Assembly (NCBI GenBank): GCA_963580285.1
Contig: OY757026.1
Span: forward strand, 47,485,431 to 47,549,430
Origin: Lucinisca nassula
Taxonomy: Eukaryota > Mollusca > Bivalvia > Lucinida > Lucinidae
Direction: 5' to 3'
DNA: 64,000 bases
The number at the start of each line of letters is the position of its first letter. Within the stretch, counting starts at the first letter, position 1. The notes under the pieces are model-generated. The model worked only from the letters and a program-made list of their open reading frames with translations, was not told the origin of the DNA and searched no databases. Below are positions 10,740-20,683 of this stretch, piece by piece. The position numbers and the translations under genes were made by a program.

Positions 10740-12424
10740 TCTGCTTTCTCAGAAAAAAGTCCAGCTTTTAATTGTGGCTAGTCACTTTTGGTTCGATTGT
10801 TTGTCAATCCACTTAAAGTTACTAAGCTGAAAAACTCTTCAGTGCTAAAGTCCACGTGACTATCACTGATAAGTAGGAAATTCAGGGAACGGTTGTTTAT
10901 AGAAAATAGCCGCTATCGGATCAGCCCGTTTTGAAATATAGTTATCTATAGAATCTGGACTGTTATCCTTGGTTGGGCTTGGCAAAAGTGTAGACCCAGA
11001 TCACATGCCACTGAACGCAGATATAAGGAAAATGATGTATGAACCCTTCTCTACAGAACATGATATAAAGTCAAGTTCACGGGGGTGTTCATTACACGGG
11101 TTTGTTAATATCTATTTCCATGCCTCTCAGACTCACAGTTTAGGACAGTCCATTTGGAATATTTGGGATATCCGATTAATTGAATATTTAAAACAGTCCT
11201 GGGTTTTAAGCAATCTGTGCTACATATAAAGCCAATCAGGCCTCCCATTCCACGACATCCATTCAGGCCAATCTATTTCTCCAAGTCCGATGGTCACGGA
11301 CGCAGAACAAGAGTTTAAACGTCAGTTTCAGATAGCAGACAGCATTGTTGTCTACACCCATGGGCATAGACAATATAGAGAAAGTACAGCCATTAATTTC
11401 CCACAATGCAGGTTGACCTTTATATATAAAAATGCATGAACAAGTGTAAGCTTTCACAAGAAGGAAAAAAAACGGCATATAACAAGTATAAGCTTTTACA
11501 CAAAAAAGAAGCCCACGGGTAGCGCTCTGGCTACTATCACATTTGTACATACCCATATTTGCTGCCATATTTGTACAGGCTAATACAAAAATATACATCT
11601 ACAATTTCTCGACCACGACGGAACACTGCCTATCCTATAAGCTACCCAGGAGCCGCTATGAACTTGCCCCGACGTTAGCAAAATATTTGGATTAATCTTC
11701 AATTAGTCATCTATAAAGTGTAGGAAAGTTGTCTCGTTACTTGAACTTCTCCAACAGTTTCAAGCATTCCATTTGATATGATGTTACAAGCAAATTGAAG
11801 TTGCACATGTGCCCTTTTTAAAGATGAAAACGTACTTTATGACAAAATTACAGCATTTGCAACTTTGACATTTTAGACATTATATTTCAGTCGGCAGGAT
11901 CCTGGGTGCAGATAGGCAATTAGAATATTGCCAAGAACAGTTAACTGTATACAACACATTTCTGGGATATAAATCCAGACATTCACAATTAGTATGTGCA
12001 AAGCGTAGACTTAGCTTTTTGTAAAAGCTGTCAATAGACAGTTTATATGAACTGCTATGTCTGACTTTCAGAGAATAAAAACAAACACACCTATTCAGTT
12101 TGGCGCAATACAGGTTAACAATACTTCTGTGCCTTGGGCTGTTTAGGTTTTACTTGTTCAGCAGTTGTCGCGTTTGTATCTTCGTGTAGTATCCATGGAA
12201 AATCTTGTTTATTTTTGTCAATACAAGATACTTCCGTAACTAAACAACTTTGTGCAGACTAGTGGAGTTGTTCTTATGAACAAGATATGTTATATCTACA
12301 GAGTTCTGTTCTACACGCCCATATTTCTTTAGGTAATCGTTTACATGTTATAAACTGTTGATTTCTTATATTCAAGAGACACGTCACTCTATTACGGTTT
12401 GCTGTTTTCATTACGATGAAACGT
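10740..12424. other. Large stretch without recognised features
   Basis: Contains a TTM-like fragment near 10978 (TTGGCAAAAGTGTAGACCCA) and short frames without similarity, including 11263-11598 on the minus strand, which is cysteine-rich but has no recognised domain. Confidence 0.4.
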
Positions 12425-12865
12425 CCATGCGCTAAAATGGCATTTTTCATAATTTTTCATATTTTCATATTTTTCCTATTTCTAGTCTAAACATAGATTG
12501 TGTGTGCTCGTTAGAACCGCCTCATTGAGGCGGTTCTAACGAGTACACGCAATCTATGTTTTCGCACAACTAAAGGGAAACTAATGTATGCCCCTGTAAA
12601 CCCCACTTTTCTCTGTATAAAGAGGGGTCTAGAGGGGTGTTCATTACACGGATATATCTTGATGTGCCATTCAAACTTCACATATGGAAAGATCTCGCCG
12701 TCAGTAGGCGGTTCTAACAAGCACACCCTACCTATGTTTAGAGTATAGATAAGAAACAAATCAAAAAGTTTCACCAGCAAAAATAGCGGTTCTAACGAGT
12801 ACCCCTATAAACCCCATTTTTTCAATAAAAAGTGGGTGTTCATTACATGTTCATTCGTGATGTCT
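12425..12865. mobile_element. HP1 hairpin MITE cluster
   Basis: One full hairpin (12505-12561; GTGCTCGTTAGAACCGCC with complementary arm) is followed by a second, broken hairpin (12690-12730) and HP1 right-side sequence CCTATAAACCCCATTTTTTC. 12640-12860 is repeated at 13430-13650. Confidence 0.7.
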
Positions 12866-13337
12866 AGAACAGATGTCCAGGTATCATTTGAGGCATCATT
12901 ATCATTATGATGACACACCCATGTGACATAGTGCATTTTTTCCCATCTCCAAAATGACTACTTTTCTGATGAAAATCCTTGCTATGTTTTTCATTTAAAC
13001 TGCAAACATAGGTTGTGGGTGCTCGTTAGAACCGCCTCATTGAGGCGGTTCTAACGAGTACCCACAACCTATGTCTTGGAGCAGAAAAAAGAAAAATAAT
13101 GTATACCCCAGTAAACCCCAGTTTTCTCTATATAAAGTGGGGTTTAGGGGCGTCTTTATTTCACGGAATCGTTCACGTCATGTTAAAGATTGACTGCACA
13201 ATGCTTTGAAAACGTACGGGGTATATAGGTAATAGGTATAATTAGATCAAAAAGACACCATCCATGAATTTTTAGACAGCGTAATTAATAGCCCCCCACC
13301 CACCCCCTTCCCCATCGGGGCTTAGAGAAATAGATTA
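12858..13337. repeat. 480-bp duplication, copy 1
   Basis: From TGATGTCTAGAACAGATG to AAATAGATTA, repeated 1.81 kb downstream at 14671-15149 with few differences. Encloses an HP1 element at 12902-13184 (TGACACACCCATGTGACATA left, TTCACGTCATG right, GGGTGCTCGTTAGAACCGCC hairpin). It stops 45 bp into an S1 SINE head (13293-13337); copy 2 continues into a complete SINE. Confidence 0.85.
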
Positions 13338-13430
13338 AAACTAGCCACAGTGACCTTGACCTTTAACCAAGGACCCTAAGAGACGAACTTATTCGAGATA
13401 TTATCATATCCAATATTTGTGTGAAATCAT
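13338..13430. repeat. Fragment of the 155-bp repeat found at 18 kb
   Basis: AGCCACAGTGACCTTGACCT through ATTATCATATCCAATATTTG nearly matches 18200-18290. Confidence 0.7.
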
Positions 13431-13650
13431 TACACGGATATATCTTGATGTGCCATTCAAACTTCACATATGGAAAGATCTCGCCGTCAGTGAGGCGGTC
13501 CTAACAAGCACACCCAACCAATGTTTAGAGTATAGATAAGAAACAAATCACAAAGTTTCACCAGCAAAAATAGCGATTCTAACGAGTACCCCTATAAACC
13601 CCATTTTTTCTATAAAAAGTGGGTGTTCATTACATGGACTTGTTATCGTG
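13430..13650. mobile_element. HP1 fragment, repeat of 12640-12860
   Basis: Shares CACGGATATATCTTGATGTG, GGAAAGATCTCGCCGTCAG and CCAGCAAAAATAGCG with the upstream copy, then ends CATGGACTTGTTATCGTGAT. Confidence 0.75.
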
Positions 13651-13785
13651 ATGCAGACAAGAAATACTGAGGATTTCTTCTTTATTTCAAAAGAAACATG
13701 TTTGTTGTCTGAAAATATCAGAATCGCCTCGATCAGTACACATAACAGTTATTTTATAGAACATAAATAAGCACAGGGAAATACA

Positions 13786-14088
13786 TTTTTTGTTTGTTTG
13801 ATTTGAGGTTTAACGTCCCTGTCAACACAGTGTAGATCATTTTGGAGACGTTGCTACCAATTTTGTGGGACTTTTACCCGACATTGAGATGAAATGACAT
13901 CTCAATCCCTGCCGCCCAACGAAACCAAAAGGGTTTATATGCATGGACGATCAGACTCGCACCGCTTTACCTGGGCAGGCTTAGATCCACTAAGCGGTTT
14001 ACCCGTATTCGTGCGCTGGTCGTTTTCAGCTCTGCGTGGAAGCATCATGCATCCCATGTATTTCTTCAAGCCCCGATGGGCGGGACCC
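13786..14088 (-). mobile_element. SINE S1 copy in duplicated flanks
   Basis: Complete from the tail complement TTTGTTTGTTTGATTTGAGG to the head CCCCGATGGGCGGG. A similar flank, GAATCGCCTCGAT(C/G)AG followed by TACACATAACA and AACATAAATAA, lies at 13723-13785 and again at 14105-14183, so SINE and flank sit inside a local duplication. Confidence 0.85.
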
Positions 14089-14183
14089 GGCGATCTGAAG
14101 TCATAAGAATCGCCTCGATGAGTACACATAACATACCTTTTTCTAAAGTTATTTTATATAACATAAATAAACACAGAGAAATA

Positions 14184-14343
14184 CAGTAAAATTTCGCTAT
14201 TTAGACCACCTTAAATTAAGACTGAAATTGTATTTAAAAGCTTTTTAGTTATTCCTTCTTCCTGTTTTCTATACAAAATGTCTCCTAATAAGAGACCACC
14301 TTTGAGCTGTTCAAAAGTAGTCTTAATGTAGGAATTTTTACTG
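14184..14343. mobile_element. Tc1/mariner-like MITE (160 bp)
   Basis: TA-CAGTAAAATTTCGCTATTT at the left and GAATTTTTACTG-TA at the right, with GACCACC motifs near both ends. Same family as 1711-2124 and 36285-36491. Confidence 0.7.
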
Positions 14344-14390
14344 TAATTCTCATTTTGCTGCTAACCCCACTTGGTTCGAAACAACCCTGT

Positions 14391-14674
14391 CATTACGAAA
14401 ACACGCCTATACAAATACAGTGTAAATTTTACCGCGGAAAATAGGAGAATTTTAAGATGAAAAATTGCAATATTTTTCTTATTTCTGCTTGAAATATAGA
14501 TTGTGGGTAATCCTTAGAACCGCCTCATCTAGGCGGTTCTTACGAGTACTCACAATCCGAGGCTATGTTTTAGAGCAGAAATAAGAAAATAAGGTTTACC
14601 CCTGTAAACCCCAGTTTTACTCTATAAAAGTGGGGTTCAAGGGGATCAAAATTATATAGACATGTTTTCGTGAT
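14391..14674. mobile_element. HP1a hairpin MITE, near complete
   Basis: Left end ATTACGAAAACACGCCTATA; right end ATATAGACATGTTTTCGTGA (inverted match). The central stem GTGGGTAATCCTTAGAACCG pairs with its partner imperfectly. Outside the stem are TTCTTATTTCTGCTTG and GCAGAAATAAGAAAATAAGG, also complementary. Confidence 0.85.
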
Positions 14675-15149
14675 GTCTAGAACAGATGTCCATGTATCAT
14701 TTGAGGCATCATTATCATTATGATGACACACCCGTGTGACATAGTGCATTTTTTCCCATCTCCAAAATGACTACTTTTCTGATGAAAATCCTTGCTATGT
14801 TTTTCATTTAAACTGCAAACATAGGTTGTGGGTGCTCGTTAGAACCGCCTCATTGAGGCGGTTCTAACGAGTACCCACAACCTATGTCTTGGAGCAGAAA
14901 AAAGAAAAATAATGTATACCCCGGTAAACCCCAGTTTTCTCAATATAAAGTGGAGTTTATGGGCGTCTTTATTTCACGGAATCGTTCACGTCATGTTAAA
15001 GATTGACTGCATAATGCTTTGAAAACTTACGGGGTATATAGGTAATAGGTATAATTAGATCACATAGACACCATCCATGAATTTTTAGACAGCGTAATTA
15101 ATAGCCCCCCACCCACCCCCTCCCCATCGGGGCTTAGAGAAATAGATTA
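14671..15149. repeat. 480-bp duplication, copy 2
   Basis: Counterpart of 12858-13337 with a matching HP1 element at about 14715-14997 (GGGTGCTCGTTAGAACCGCC hairpin). Its left border coincides with the right end of the HP1a element at 14391-14674. Confidence 0.85.
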
Positions 15150-15410
15150 GGCAACATGGTACTTCCCCGCAGTGCTGAAGCCGACCGCACATGAGTTATG
15201 GTAAACCGCTCATAAGTACTGGGTTTTAAGCCTGCCCAGGCAAAGTTGTTCGAGTCGGACCGTCCATGCATAAAAGTTTCATTGGGCGGCAGGGTTTGAA
15301 ATGTAATTTTCATCTCATTGTCGGGTAAACGTCCCACAAAATTGGAAGCAACGGCTCAAAAATGACCTAAATAGTTTTGAAGGGGAAGTCAAACCTCAAT
15401 TCAAACAAAA
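15104..15410 (+). mobile_element. SINE S1 copy
   Basis: Head CCCCATCGGGGCTTAGAGAA, middle GTCGGACCGTCCATGC, tail AAGTCAAACCTCAATTCAAAC. The first 45 bp are the part shared with the upstream duplication. Confidence 0.85.
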
Positions 15411-15574
15411 GAGACCATTTTGCACTAATCGAGTTCCTGAGGACACAAATGTACTCAAAACAGTAACTATTCAATCAATGGGACGTTCGTATAACGCAGT
15501 GTTGGCTGCAGATTGCAGTTAAACAAACAATTGCAAAATCTTAGATTACATGAAGATTATAGATAATCTGAAGA

Positions 15575-15787
15575 TTAACCTTTAACCTGCTGAATATTCA
15601 TCTAAGCCACACCCAGTTCGTTATATCAACCAATCAAATTACTTGATGTAATTTATTGCTACAAATTCGTAAACTGAATGTCAAACAGTGTAGATCCTGA
15701 TCAGATGGCTTCTTCAGAAGCCATCTGATCTGGATCTACACTGTTTGCAAAGATAGGGCTTGTCGCCTACAGCAGGGTAAAGGTTAA
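15575..15787. mobile_element. TTM hairpin MITE (213 bp)
   Basis: TTAACCTTTAACCTGCTG and CAGCAGGGTAAAGGTTAA are inverted termini bounded by TTAA. The hairpin at about 15681-15752 has arms AACAGTGTAGATCCTGATCA / TGATCTGGATCTACACTGTT. A CCAATCAAATTACTTGATG segment lies on the left side, as in the copy at 51892-52104. Confidence 0.85.
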
Positions 15788-15875
15788 TGGACTATATTGA
15801 AATTTGAGCTGTCACGATTAATTTGGTTCCGAAATACGCGCAACCTCCTGGTATCCCCGCAGGCACTTAAAGTTG

Positions 15876-15995
15876 AAACAATCATCACGAAAACACGCTT
15901 ATATAATTTTATAAAACTGGGGTTTGTAGGGATTAACCTTATTTTTCTTATTTCTGCTCTAAAATATAGACTCGTTAGAACCGCCTTTACTGAGG
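15876..15995. mobile_element. HP1a fragment
   Basis: CATCACGAAAACACGCTTAT to CTCGTTAGAACCGCCTTTAC; only the left arm remains before the adjoining SINE. Confidence 0.75.
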
Positions 15996-16203
15996 ATGTC
16001 TAAGCCTGTCCTGGTAAAGTGGTGTGAGTCGAACCGTCCATGCATAACCCCTAATGGTTCCTTGGGCGACAGGGATTGAGATATCATTTTATCTCATTGT
16101 CGGGTAAAAGTCCCCAAAATTGGAAGCAAAGTCTCCAAAATGACCTAACTAGTGTTGACGGGGACGTTAAACCTCAATTCAAACTAAAACAAACAAACAA
16201 ACA
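15996..16203 (+). mobile_element. SINE S1, 5' truncated
   Basis: Starts in the middle at GTCTAAGCCTGTCCTGG and ends with GGGGACGTTAAACCTCAATT and (CAAA)n. Its end abuts the Crypton-bearing element. Confidence 0.85.
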
Positions 16204-16281
16204 GGTGCGAGGTCTGCTGTATTGGACCGAGGCCGAAGGCCGGACCCGTAACGGAGCTTCGACCTTAAAGCTGGGTCCAAT

Positions 16282-17156
16282 TCAGCAGACCTCGGACCTG
16301 TAACAGGGCTTCGGCCTCGGTCCAATAAAGCAGATATCGGACCTGTAACAAATCTTCGCCCTCGCCTTAGTGACAACAGCCAGGTAAAATGGGTCATCAG
16401 GGCGACAAAAGTCCTCCGGCCTTTTAGACTGATAGAACCTGTAAGTGGCCACGGGGCATCTGTCAAGATTTGTTGGCGTTGAATACATTCTGGGGGCACA
16501 AACACGGGTATCATTAAGGTCTTCGCCGGTCCTTGTTTTTGTTCTACGTTCATGGTATTCCAGATAGTCTTGATCAAGCCCATAGTCATGCTTGAGCTGA
16601 ATATCACCCCAACAAATCTGACGGTGCTCCTCAGAGCCACCCCTGATGCCAAAATGAAGTGTGTTCAAATACCACAATGTATTAACTAGTGATGATGGAG
16701 TCACAATTCCCAGCTGATTTGTTACATACAGTTGATTTATATCAAGGTCTGTTAAGGCATCAGCTTTCAAGGGTTTATCTCCTTTACCCTGCGCTTTCAA
16801 GTCTCTCTGTTTCAGTCGCAGTGCTTCTCTCGTCTCGGCGAATTCAGGGGATGTAATAATCACCGAGCCATATTTGTTTCTCTTTAACTGTCTGTCAAAG
16901 CTACTTATCATTCCACGCAAATAGGATGGTTCATACTCCCCACCATCTGCCTTTCTGACATTGATAAGGAATTCAGTCAAGTATCTGTTTAGCTCAGCTA
17001 CAGGAATAAGGTGAATTTCCCTTGATTCATTGTGCCTCTCATTCAAAAACTGTTTCAGCAGCTTCGTATGACTCAGCATCTTCTTAAGAGTATTTTGATT
17101 CTCATTTGTTTCCAAAAATGATCAGCGTCAATGCTCATAAAGCGTGAAGCAGCCAT
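16282..17156 (-). pseudogene. Crypton-type tyrosine recombinase-like (DUF3504) gene, frameshifted and truncated
   Basis: The product resembles the DUF3504 domain of Crypton transposons and their domesticated relatives (ZMYM2/3/4, QRICH1, KIAA1958), which descend from tyrosine recombinases. The main open frame runs from a non-ATG codon at 17115. A well-placed ATG (context CAAAATGG) lies upstream at 17156 in another frame (MAASRFMSIDADHF); the two differ by one base in a T5 run at 17114-17118, so a one-base loss probably broke the gene. Counting from 17115, residues 40-115 form the helical N-terminal core-binding region, and HFGIRGGSEEHRQICWGDI (residues 154-172) holds the first catalytic arginine (R158). 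Similarity stops near residue 247 (PFYLAVV); the expected HxxR and tyrosine half is missing, and the last 28 residues are translated from the flanking repeats. I infer an inactive recombinase or a 3'-truncated Crypton. Confidence 0.72.
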
Positions 17157-17195
17157 TTTGTTTGTTTACAAGCAGACGAATAAAGTAGTGCCAAT

Positions 17196-17292
17196 ATGCA
17201 AATGCGTCTGGTCATGTGCTCATAGAAGAAAGCTGTCACGTGATCATAGAAGAAAGATGTTTCTTCCATGAACTGAGTGCCTGTCTTATATA
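17196..17292 (-). promoter_or_regulatory. Possible core promoter of the Crypton-like gene
   Basis: On the minus strand a TATATAAG box (17285-17292) lies about 130 bases upstream of the ATG at 17156. An E-box CACGTG (about 17236) and an octamer ATGCAAAT (17196-17203 in plus orientation) lie between. Spacing fits a TATA promoter with a short leader, but such motifs arise by chance in AT-rich DNA. Confidence 0.3.
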
Positions 17293-17309
17293 TGCGAAAG
17301 TGGGAGAAA

Positions 17310-17545
17310 CAACAGTCCTCGGACCTGTAACAGGGCTTCGGCCTCGGTCCAAAACAACAGACCTCAGTTCTGTAACAGGGCTTCGGCCTCGGTCCATTAC
17401 AACAGTCCTCGGACCTGTAACAGGGCTTCGGCCTCGGTCCAAAACAACAGACCTCAGTTCTGTAACAGGGTTTCGGCCTCGGTCCAATACAGCAGACCTC
17501 GGACCTTTAACAGGTCCAATTGGTCGAGGTCCAATACAGGAGACC
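17310..17545 (+). repeat. About 41-bp direct repeats, right side
   Basis: Units containing ACCTGTAACAGGGCTTCGGC then CTCGGTCCAA with A/C-rich joints; alternate units read CCTCGGACCTG and CCTCAGTTCTG, indicating an 82-bp higher-order unit. Long frames on both strands are translations of the repeat. Confidence 0.9.
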
Positions 17546-17559
17546 AATGACCCATAACA

Positions 17560-18063
17560 GTACTTGGTTAATAACATTATAAGAAACATTGTCTCATGGT
17601 GTGTCTGACGTTAATTAATGTCCTGGAAGACGTCGACGTTTACCATACCTTGATAAACAAATTAATTAATCAAATCACAATGAATGTGTTTCGTAGTCAA
17701 AATCCCAAACAAGAGATGTCTTTCCTTGAAATGACCCCACAGAGGTCATAGATTTTAGAATAAGGTTAATAAAGAACAAGCAAATGCCTAACGGCATTAT
17801 GGACGGGGTTTTCAGTACAGCTTTGGAACCGGCAATGCTACTGCCAGCATTTGTAACAAGAGTGGTCAGAAGACAACATAGTTCGCCTATAGGGGCCTAA
17901 GTTTAACGAGGGCTAATTATTAAATATGCAGTTTTTCCCAAAAAGTGGCATTTTCTTTTGTAAAAGAACGCACTGAGAGCCAGAAATCGAAGTACACATA
18001 AGTGTACTGACTGAATAAGAAATCTCGTTTCAAGTGTTTTTAATTAGAAAAAAACTACTTCGC
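17560..18063. other. No feature recognised
   Basis: AT-rich, no coding or family signal. Confidence 0.4.
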
Positions 18064-18700
18064 AGTATTTGCCTTAACAAGACATTTTCTTATGTCAAAC
18101 TTGCTCAAGATATTATCATACACACCATTTGTGTGAAGTTATATATTAAAACCCATCAATAAATGTAGGCACTAGAGTGATGACAAACGTTTTCTAAAAA
18201 TAGCCACAGTGACCCTGACCTTTAACCCAGGACTCTAAGAGTCGAACTTATTCGAGATATTATCATATCCAATATTTGTGTGAAATCCTATTAATATCCA
18301 CCGATAAATGTAGGTGCTACAGCGATGACAAAGTTTTTTTTCTTCTAAAAATAGCCATTGACCTTGACTTTGGGCTGAGGAACCTGAAAGTCAAACTCGC
18401 TAGAGATATTATCATAACTATCATTAGTGTGAAGTTATATTAACCCTTGTCGTGCTGAATATTCATATATGCCACACCCACTGCCAATTGTTAACCAATC
18501 AGATTATTTGATGCAAATTATTGCAACAAATTCACAATCTGAATGGCAAGCAATGAAGATCCTGATCAGATGGCTTCATCAGAAGCCATCTGATCTGGAT
18601 CTTCATTGTTTGGAAAATAATGCATATCCGGGCTCAGCAGGACAAGGGTTAAAATCCATCAATAAATGTAGGCACTAGAGCCATCTTCTTGAATTCAGAT
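18064..18700. repeat. About 155-bp tandem repeats, interrupted
   Basis: Three diverged units share AGATATTATCATA, TTTGTGTGAAGTTATAT (or ATTTGTGTGAAATC), CCATCAATAAATGTAGGCAC and GACCTTGAC motifs. The last is split by a TTAA MITE at 18439-18652. A fragment also occurs at 13338-13430. Confidence 0.75.
18439..18652. mobile_element. TTM hairpin MITE with readable empty site
   Basis: TTAACCCTTGTCGTGCTG and CAGCAGGACAAGGGTTAA are inverted ends. The flanking sequence joins as GTGTGAAGTTATATTAA and AATCCATCAATAAATG. The sister tandem unit at about 18130-18165 has the same stretch uninterrupted, apart from minor differences around the TTAA. The hairpin arms read CAATGAAGATCC and GGATCTTCATTG. Confidence 0.88.
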
Positions 18701-18949
18701 ATGCCGCTGCACCTTGACCTTTCACATCATCCAGACATCTGTAGTGTCAGTTGCCCCACACCCACCCCACCCACTTTCGTATTGCATTTCATAAAAGTAC
18801 AGATACTCAGCAAACAAAATATCTTCATATCACAATTTCTATGAGCAACCATGCTATATTTGACCCTGCTACTATAATATTTTGATAAATGTCCACCCTC
18901 AGATGCGAATGTGAAATTTTAGGAGACATGAGTTCGAATTCCTAAAAAT

Positions 18950-19392
18950 CACCGTGACATAAAATTCGTGACGTCAAAAGTATGTGCAACCGCTTACTGG
19001 GCTATGTGACCCAGCCCAAGAGTTGGCACTACAGGCTCATTAGATGCGACCTTCATTGTGTTGACTGGGTCGTAAAATAAAACAAAAGCCTTCAGGAGTT
19101 GTCAGTTCGAATTAAGAAAAAGATCAGCTCTATCTGTGATTTGTTGAGTAATAAATCACAGTTTTGAGGTCAGTTGTAAAGTAGATCAAATCACGAGCGC
19201 GTATAGCGCGCGTGATTTGTCTACTTACAACTGACCGACAAACTGTGATTTATTACTCAACAAATCACAAACTAGAGCTGATCTATTTCGATTCTAACAG
19301 GCTGAAAATCGGCAATGCTGTTGTTTCCTTCAAAATCTCACATGTTTTCGCCATTGTTAGAAGAAATCCCGCTAAAATTATCGCCTGAAACA
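18950..19392 (+). mobile_element. H2 element, left part
   Basis: Family also seen at 47273-48540 (+) and 49070-49560 (-). This part holds the long palindrome at 19118-19305 and then AACAGGCTGAAAATCGGCAA and CGCCATTGTTAGAAGAAATC. It is interrupted at GAAACAC (19392) by a 4.2-kb insertion and resumes at 23627. Confidence 0.75.
19118..19305. repeat. Long palindrome of H2 (about 185 bp)
   Basis: Arms: AGATCAGCTCTATCTGTGAT, TTGTTGAGTAATAAATCACA, AGGTCAGTTGTAAAGTAGAT, and their complements on the other side of an ACGAGCGCGTATAGCGCGCG centre. Confidence 0.88.
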
Positions 19393-19493
19393 CCACACTG
19401 GTAAAGGCAAGCGTGCAGGGTAAGGAACAAACACACCGGATAAGGAAATTTTTCCGCTCAGGATAAAAAAGAAAATGGCGGAATGGGTATCAC

Positions 19494-19775
19494 ATGTGCA
19501 GGTTTGCTGTTGTTCTAGATCTCGTGTTATGGTTACTAATCAATACGGCTGCTCACATAAGCTTCACGGAAGACACATGTAATTCACAAATTTATCTTCG
19601 ATGGTCCGAATTCGACAGTTACATCCAGTCAAACGGAGAACCGGACACAGTGGAGCTACTCCACCGCGAAATCTCATTATTTTACATGAAAAGCTCTTCT
19701 GGGAAGATGGCATGCACTGTTTTGTTGGTTGTAGACATACACATGATAACTCGGATTGTTGCAAATACGATTTGA
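19494..19775 (+). CDS. Arm ORF (93 codons), also at 23248-23529 minus
   Basis: An open frame in the left arm of the long-TIR element; its near-identical partner lies in the right arm on the minus strand. It starts with a hydrophobic stretch (VVLDLVLWLLINTAAHIS). A second overlapping frame (19601-19786) ends with a Cys/His-rich segment CFVGCRHTHDNSDCC. Conservation reflects recent arm duplication, not selection, so coding status is unproven. Confidence 0.2.
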   Translation: MCRFAVVLDLVLWLLINTAAHISFTEDTCNSQIYLRWSEFDSYIQSNGEPDTVELLHREISLFYMKSSSGKMACTVLLVVDIHMITRIVANTI

Positions 19776-20113
19776 GGAAAATTTGAAATTAGAAGGCTTA
19801 CAGTGAAAAATCCTAGTTCAATTTTCAATACAACGCCCACGGGCAAGGGAATGGGTACAACGCATATGATAAGACACAAAATTTTCTGGGGAAAATGGTT
19901 GTTGTATGGTCGTAGCACTAGGAAATGTCCATCTCAGATTAGGTTTTCCGATATTAATAAATAGTCCTACATAGTTTAAAGCACCAATTGTGACCTTTAG
20001 GAATCATCCAAAGTCTGTGTGAATTGTCTTGGCATGCGCATTGCTGTGGTTCTAGCAATATAATCATCCCCCATGGAGTCAGATTGATTGGGTTCATCGC
20101 GATCATGGATTAG

Positions 20114-20374
20114 AGAAATGATCTATTTGTCAATGCAGTATTTCTGGTAGAAAATTGTATGCTTGTTCTTTTGGCTGAAAATAAGGTAGATAACTTCGCC
20201 AAATTCGCGAGACATACCTATTACATGGTCATTAAAGGGCCTGATATGATTTGGCTTCTTTTTGACCCTCACTCAAATCCTCTTCAGTGTGCGACGTTTC
20301 AAGTGCTAACAGGCTTCGTTAATAGAAACATAGACAGAAACAAGTTGTTTCGTCTTCAAGTGTTTTCAGAATAA
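20114..20374 (+). CDS. Unrecognised ORF in the loop of the long-TIR element
   Basis: An open frame from about 20114 with an internal ATG at 20159 (71 codons from there) and an AATAAA-like signal shortly after its stop (about 20402). Composition is protein-like (for example NFAKFARHTYYMVIKG). Not recognised; it may be a remnant of the element's own gene or chance. Confidence 0.22.
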   Translation, partial: RNDLFVNAVFLVENCMLVLLAENKVDNFAKFARHTYYMVIKGPDMIWLLFDPHSNPLQCATFQVLTGFVNRNIDRNKLFRLQVFSE

Positions 20375-20683
20375 TTTGACGTTTGATGTGTCTGTATTGA
20401 GTTAATAAATTATGACCAAAATAGTAAGAAAAGTGTGATAAAAGTATACTCCTTCGAAAGAAAAAGACAAAAGAAAGTGTCCTTAGAAACCCGGTTTCAA
20501 TTGGCGCATTAATATATCAGGTAGCACTGCTCATCGTTTGTACACTAAGTGAGTCGTATCTTGTTACCCCACCCACTTGCGTTATCGTGGAGATATACGA
20601 AAAATGAAAAATTACAGGATCAAAATGAAACAGGTATCAAACTATTCCTTGGTTTCTAACTTAGAAAATGAGTGATAACAACA

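Larger units (their letters stand above)
16209..17544. mobile_element. Repeat-bounded element carrying the Crypton-like gene
   Basis: Left end GGTCTGCTGTATTGGACC and right end (reverse complement) GGTCTCCTGTATTGGACC are inverted with one mismatch. Next to each end lie direct copies of a roughly 41-bp unit containing ACCTGTAACAGGGCTTCGGC and CTCGGTCCAA: about two to three on the left (16209-16350) and about five on the right (17310-17530). Cryptons normally lack TIRs (family knowledge), so this shell is either a foldback element that captured the gene or an unusual Crypton architecture. No target duplication was resolved. Confidence 0.6.

Noticed and set aside
12960..13000. CTGATGAAAATCC in HP1b as a ribozyme core
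   Set aside because: Only the seven-base core matches; there is no stem II or GAAA.
13700..16010. SINE-derived and HP1-derived short frames as small genes
   Set aside because: The frames recur wherever the repeats recur and change with each copy's mutations.
17216..17589. Frames of 113 and 117 codons over the 41-bp repeats
   Set aside because: They are translations of the direct repeats on opposite strands.
19393..19440. True RAG recombination signal at the long-arm terminus
   Set aside because: The heptamer CACACTG differs from CACAGTG, spacing to the nonamer-like ACAAACACA is 26 rather than 12 or 23, and no RAG1-like coding sequence was seen; kept only as a loose resemblance.
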